Below, piece by piece: positions 5,145 through 7,863 of a stretch of DNA of 7,863 bases (the first letter of the stretch is position 1; each line of letters starts with the position of its first letter). The notes beneath the pieces were generated by a model that was given only the letters and a program-made list of their open reading frames with translations, ran no database searches and was not told the origin of the DNA. Location of the stretch: NCBI GenBank assembly GCA_017608955.1, contig JAFCEW010000019.1, positions 6,857-14,719 on the forward strand. Direction: 5' to 3'. Made by a program: the position numbers and the translations under genes. The stretch is from Candidatus Aenigmatarchaeota archaeon. Lineage in GTDB: Archaea; Aenigmatarchaeota; Aenigmatarchaeia; CG10238-14.

Positions 5145-6428
5145 ATGAATAAAATGAAAAAAATATATTTCGAAACATATGGATGCTCAGCTAATTTTTC
5201 TGATCAAGAAATAATGATAGGTTTGTTAAGCAAAAAATATAAGATAGTTGATTCTCCACAAAAATCTGATATTAATATAATTAACACATGCGTTGTAAAA
5301 TCACCAACAGAAAACAAGATGATTTATAGAATAAAAGAATTGAAAAAATTAAATAAACCTATTGTTGTAGCAGGTTGTATGCCATTAATAAATAAAAAAA
5401 TGATAGAAAAAATAGATAAAAATGCAAGCATGATAGGCCCTAATTCTATCCAGAAAATTAATTATGTAGTAGAAAAAACATTACAAGGAGAGAAAATTAT
5501 ATTTTTAGAACATTTGAAAAAACCTAAATTGAATTTGCCAAAAATCAGAAAAAATAATCTAATAGAAATTTGTCAGATTTGCTCTGGGTGCATGTCAAAT
5601 TGTGCTTATTGCTGTGTAAAAAATGCAAGAGGTAGAATATTTAGCTATCCTCCTAAACTTATAATAAAAGAAATTAAAAAAAGTTTAAAAGATGGATGCA
5701 AAGAAATATGGATTACTTCACAAGATAATGGGTGTTATGGCTTAGAAATTAAAACAAATTTATCAGAACTATTAGATAAAATATCTAAAATAAAAGGAAA
5801 TTTTTTTGTTAGAGTTGGGATGATAAATCCTACTTATATAAAATTTATGCTTGATGATCTTATAGATGCTTATAAATCAGATAAAATTTTCAAATTTCTC
5901 CATATACCTGTACAATCTGGCTCTGATAAAATTTTGAATTTAATGAATAGAAAATATACTGCTAAAGAATTTAAGAATATAGTAAAAATATTCAGAAAAG
6001 AATTTCCATTTATAACAATTTCTACAGATATCATAGTTGGCTTTCCCAAAGAAACAGAGAAAGATTTTAAGCAAACAATAAATTTAATAAAAGAAATCGA
6101 ACCTGATATTGTGAATATATCTAAATTTGGGGCAAGACCAAATACGCAAGCAGAAAAAATGAAACAAGTGAAAAGAGATATAATAAACAGAAGAACAAAA
6201 CATCTGACAAAAATAGTCAAAAAAATTCAATTAAAGAGAAACCAAATATGGAAAGATTGGAAAGGAAAAATATTGTTGGATGAAATTGGAAAAAATGACT
6301 ATCTTATGGGAAGAAATTTTGCATACAAACCAATAATAGTAAAACTTAACAAAAAATATCTTGGAAAAATTATTGATGTTAGGATTACTAAAGTAAAAGA
6401 AACTTATCTTATTGGAGAGGCATCTTAA
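5145..6428 (+). CDS. tRNA t6A37 methylthiotransferase (MiaB-like, archaeal/CDKAL1 type)
   Basis: This 427-residue enzyme is predicted to add a methylthio group to t6A at position 37 of ANN-decoding tRNAs, using two [4Fe-4S] clusters and SAM. The N-terminal domain has the three cluster ligands C14 (ETYGCSAN), C49 (NTCVV) and C78 (AGCMP). The radical SAM motif is CMSNCAYC (C149, C153, C156). Downstream, EIWITSQDNGCYG, FFVRVGMINP, FLHIPVQSGSDKIL and TISTDIIVGFPKETEKDF match the archaeal/eukaryotic (e-MtaB) branch rather than bacterial MiaB, and residues about 370-425 form the TRAM RNA-binding domain. Length fits the family. Extra cysteines C143, C146 and C157 surround the SAM motif, which is unusual. 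The ATG at 5145 is 8 nt after the PH gene; an ATG at 5154 giving MKKIYFETYGC is equally plausible. The 3' end overlaps the convergent DUF89 gene by 20 bp. Confidence 0.93.
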   Translation: MNKMKKIYFETYGCSANFSDQEIMIGLLSKKYKIVDSPQKSDINIINTCVVKSPTENKMIYRIKELKKLNKPIVVAGCMPLINKKMIEKIDKNASMIGPNSIQKINYVVEKTLQGEKIIFLEHLKKPKLNLPKIRKNNLIEICQICSGCMSNCAYCCVKNARGRIFSYPPKLIIKEIKKSLKDGCKEIWITSQDNGCYGLEIKTNLSELLDKISKIKGNFFVRVGMINPTYIKFMLDDLIDAYKSDKIFKFLHIPVQSGSDKILNLMNRKYTAKEFKNIVKIFRKEFPFITISTDIIVGFPKETEKDFKQTINLIKEIEPDIVNISKFGARPNTQAEKMKQVKRDIINRRTKHLTKIVKKIQLKRNQIWKDWKGKILLDEIGKNDYLMGRNFAYKPIIVKLNKKYLGKIIDVRITKVKETYLIGEAS

Positions 6429-7263
6429 TCCAACAGATATTAGAATTTATAGGTACACCAATATATCTAGAAATATATGGACATTTTGTTCTTAATATAA
6501 ATGCAATTGCTTTATCACTTTTTTGTTCTGTTAATGTCTCAAAGTTTGCTTGACCTTTTGCGATTATAATATCAGATTCATCAAATGCTTTTTTATTTTT
6601 TCCCTTTAATGAATCTATCCAAAATCCTCCAATAGATGGAAATTCTATAATATTCCCTAATTTATCCATATCAAAGAAAAGTGCATCTTCTTTAGTTGTA
6701 TCGTTTGAATAAGGACTGTCCTTAACAGCAATATATACTTTTTTTGCTTTTTCTAATATTTTTTTAATAAAAAGATTATCAAAACCTATCTCTCCTGCAT
6801 TATCAGTAATATAAAAAACTGTTCTATTATCAATTAGTTCTTCTAATTTATCTCCATCATCTATAGCCAGTGGCTCAGACAAGAATGGTTGTAAATTTTC
6901 TTTTATTTTTTTGGGATCACAAATTCTACTTTTTAAATTAGCAACATAAAAATCTATTAAATTTCCAAAAATAGAAAGTTTTACAAAATCTTTAAATGAA
7001 AATTTTTCATAATCTAAATTTTCTATAATTTTCTTCACTTCTCTATTCATTTCCATTTTTTCTTTTTTAAGCACATCTTTATCTTTTAAATCTTTTGTAA
7101 GAAATTTCCATATATCTCCAACAATAACTGCAGGTGTTAAATCAGAAGATGAGTTTTTAATCATCCTTTTGACTTCTTCTAATTTATTATATTGATTTGT
7201 TTTTTTAATTATGTCCTTAAAAAATCTTAAAATACAATCATAACATCCTTCTGTCTTTTTCAA
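6409..7263 (-). CDS. DUF89 / ARMT1-like damage-control phosphatase, TTG start
   Basis: The 284-residue protein belongs to the stand-alone archaeal DUF89 family (subfamily I, as in the structurally solved AF1104 and PH1575). Members are metal-dependent phosphatases thought to remove harmful phosphorylated metabolites. Visible hallmarks are the N-terminal CxxC (C7, C10), 'FGNLIDF' at 99-105, the metal-site stretch ITDNAGEIGFDNLF at 152-165 (D154, N155, E158, D162), VKDSPYSNDTTKEDA at 180-194, AKGQANFETL at 235-244, and CPYISRYIGVP at 261-271. All expected motifs are present and length is normal. No ATG is available; TTG at 7263 is preceded by AAAAGGTG with 5-nt spacing, and an in-frame TAG lies just upstream. 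It follows the radical SAM gene by 34 nt and is probably co-transcribed. The natural substrate cannot be read from sequence. Confidence 0.92.
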   Translation of the reverse strand: MKKTEGCYDCILRFFKDIIKKTNQYNKLEEVKRMIKNSSSDLTPAVIVGDIWKFLTKDLKDKDVLKKEKMEMNREVKKIIENLDYEKFSFKDFVKLSIFGNLIDFYVANLKSRICDPKKIKENLQPFLSEPLAIDDGDKLEELIDNRTVFYITDNAGEIGFDNLFIKKILEKAKKVYIAVKDSPYSNDTTKEDALFFDMDKLGNIIEFPSIGGFWIDSLKGKNKKAFDESDIIIAKGQANFETLTEQKSDKAIAFILRTKCPYISRYIGVPINSNICWIKMPLQ

Positions 7264-7268
7264 AATAA

Positions 7269-7276
7269 CACCTTTT
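7269..7276 (-). promoter_or_regulatory. Strong Shine-Dalgarno before the TTG start of the DUF89 gene
   Basis: AAAAGGTG lies 5 nt before the TTG at 7263 in the 34-nt spacer between the radical SAM and DUF89 genes. No ATG or GTG is available in frame between the upstream in-frame TAG and the conserved CxxC, so this site decides the start. Confidence 0.7.
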
Positions 7277-7297
7277 ATCTAATTTAAGAAACAACTA

Positions 7298-7863
7298 TTA
7301 ATTATTTAGCCATTTTGTTAAATGTAATTGGCGCATTTTATTGAGCTCTATAAAAGGGTATGCTTTTTTTAGTATTACACCACAATTCTTTAAATCAGAA
7401 ATATTTTTTATGGGTCTTTTATTTATTATATTTTCAGCTGTTTTTAGCCCAATACCTGGAATTTTTATTAAATCATTAAAATCTGCACTGTTTATATCAA
7501 TATTTAGATCGTTATGTTTTGCTATTATAAACTTTGGATCTTGTTTTAAATTAAAATTATTATTTTCATCAAAGATAAAATCTCTTTTTCTAAATCCATA
7601 ATCTCTTAATAAAAATGAAGCTTGATATAATCTGTATTCTCTCCATGGATTTTCAGGTTTTTTCTTTTCTAAGGGAGTATTTTTTATGGGTTCGAATGCA
7701 GAATAATATATTCTTCTTGCTTTGAATTCATTATATAATATATCACTCATTTCTATAATTTCTTTATCAGTTTCATCAGATGCCCCGACAATCATCTGTG
7801 AATCAAGACCTGCAGAACATTTTCCAACTTTTTGTGCTTTTTGTATTTCTCTTGATAACCATC
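7298..7863 (-). CDS. Radical SAM / helix-hairpin-helix protein (putative DNA modification/repair family), C-terminal part
   Basis: The gene enters from the right edge; the reading frame stays open to the edge from codon 7861-7859, giving 187 residues, less than half of a family member of roughly 400. The Met at 7795 is internal, because the frame upstream reads WLSREIQKAQKVGKCSAGLD before it. The protein matches the 'putative DNA modification/repair radical SAM protein' family (TIGR03916/COG4277): the AGLDSQMIVGASDETDKEI stretch, RRIYYSAFEPI, and PWREYRLYQASFLLRDYGF are characteristic, and INSADFNDLIKIPGIGLKTA then ENIINKRP is a helix-hairpin-helix DNA-binding motif near the C-terminus. The radical SAM CxxxCxxC lies outside the window. 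In many genomes this gene sits beside a uracil-DNA glycosylase-like partner; none is seen downstream here, where the neighbour is DUF89. The biochemical activity is unproven for the family. Confidence 0.92.
   Translation of the reverse strand, partial: WLSREIQKAQKVGKCSAGLDSQMIVGASDETDKEIIEMSDILYNEFKARRIYYSAFEPIKNTPLEKKKPENPWREYRLYQASFLLRDYGFRKRDFIFDENNNFNLKQDPKFIIAKHNDLNIDINSADFNDLIKIPGIGLKTAENIINKRPIKNISDLKNCGVILKKAYPFIELNKMRQLHLTKWLNN

Noticed and set aside
5870..6220. Minus-strand 116-codon open frame opposite the methylthiotransferase
   Set aside because: It is antisense to conserved radical SAM motifs, which fix the plus-strand frame; the hydrophobic translation is a by-product.
6589..6601. 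T-rich run on the plus strand downstream of the methylthiotransferase, possible archaeal terminator
   Set aside because: The run encodes Lys codons of DUF89 on the other strand, lies about 160 nt past the stop, and similar runs occur throughout the window.
7341..7601. Plus-strand 86-codon open frame opposite the radical SAM/HhH gene
   Set aside because: It is antisense to the conserved helix-hairpin-helix region and has no domain of its own.
7793..7795. ATG as the start of a 165-residue protein
   Set aside because: The frame stays open to the window edge and the upstream residues (KCSAGLDSQ) are family-conserved, so the Met is internal to a truncated gene.

Overview
The window is very AT-rich (by eye about 70-75% A+T), gene-dense, and looks archaeal. 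The best evidence is a run of proteins with archaeal class III (type IV pilin-like) signal peptides, a secretion/pilus ATPase of the archaeal GspE/VirB11 type, an archaeal/eukaryotic-type tRNA methylthiotransferase, a stand-alone DUF89 protein, and short divergent promoters with TATA-like elements. Very short intergenic gaps, ATGA overlaps and lysine-rich AT-biased proteins suggest a small-genome lineage, possibly DPANN (Woesearchaeota/Pacearchaeota/Nanoarchaeota-like). This lineage placement is inference. TGA ends several genes, so the standard code applies.

Region 1 (1-4627, minus strand) is one tightly packed, apparently polycistronic type IV pilus-like locus. In transcription order it holds a canonical class III pilin (4627-4232), a second pilin of equal length (4220-3825), a pilin-like protein starting at TTG (3844-3359), a pilin-like protein carrying a von Willebrand A domain with intact MIDAS and an aromatic Cys-bracketed loop (3362-2376), a sequon-rich surface protein with a pilin-like N-terminus (2379-1489), a Lys-rich/CBS-pair/winged-helix protein (1488-529), and the N-terminal third or so of the assembly ATPase (532 to the window edge). 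Gaps run from +11 to -20 nt, with three ATGA junctions. My reading is a secretion ATPase that assembles a pilus with at least two pilin subunits and specialised tip or minor subunits, one of them a likely adhesin. The platform protein (TadC/GspF-like) and prepilin peptidase are not in view.

Region 2 (4628-4692) is a 65-bp divergent promoter region centred on a perfect 14-bp A/T palindrome that could act as TATA element in both directions.

Region 3 (4693-6428, plus strand) is a two-gene unit: a small membrane protein with a bacterial-type PH domain (PF03703-like), then a radical-SAM methylthiotransferase predicted to convert t6A to ms2t6A in tRNA. The latter has an unusual extra cysteine cluster.

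Region 4 (6409-7863, minus strand) holds the C-terminal half of a radical SAM/helix-hairpin-helix protein of the 'putative DNA modification/repair' family (5' end outside the window), followed by a DUF89 metal-dependent damage-control phosphatase-like protein that starts at TTG behind a strong Shine-Dalgarno. The DUF89 gene overlaps the methylthiotransferase tail-to-tail by 20 bp.

I see no tRNA, rRNA, CRISPR array, insertion sequence or long repeat. The longest non-coding stretch is the 65-bp divergent spacer, so there is no gene-free region above 300 bases.
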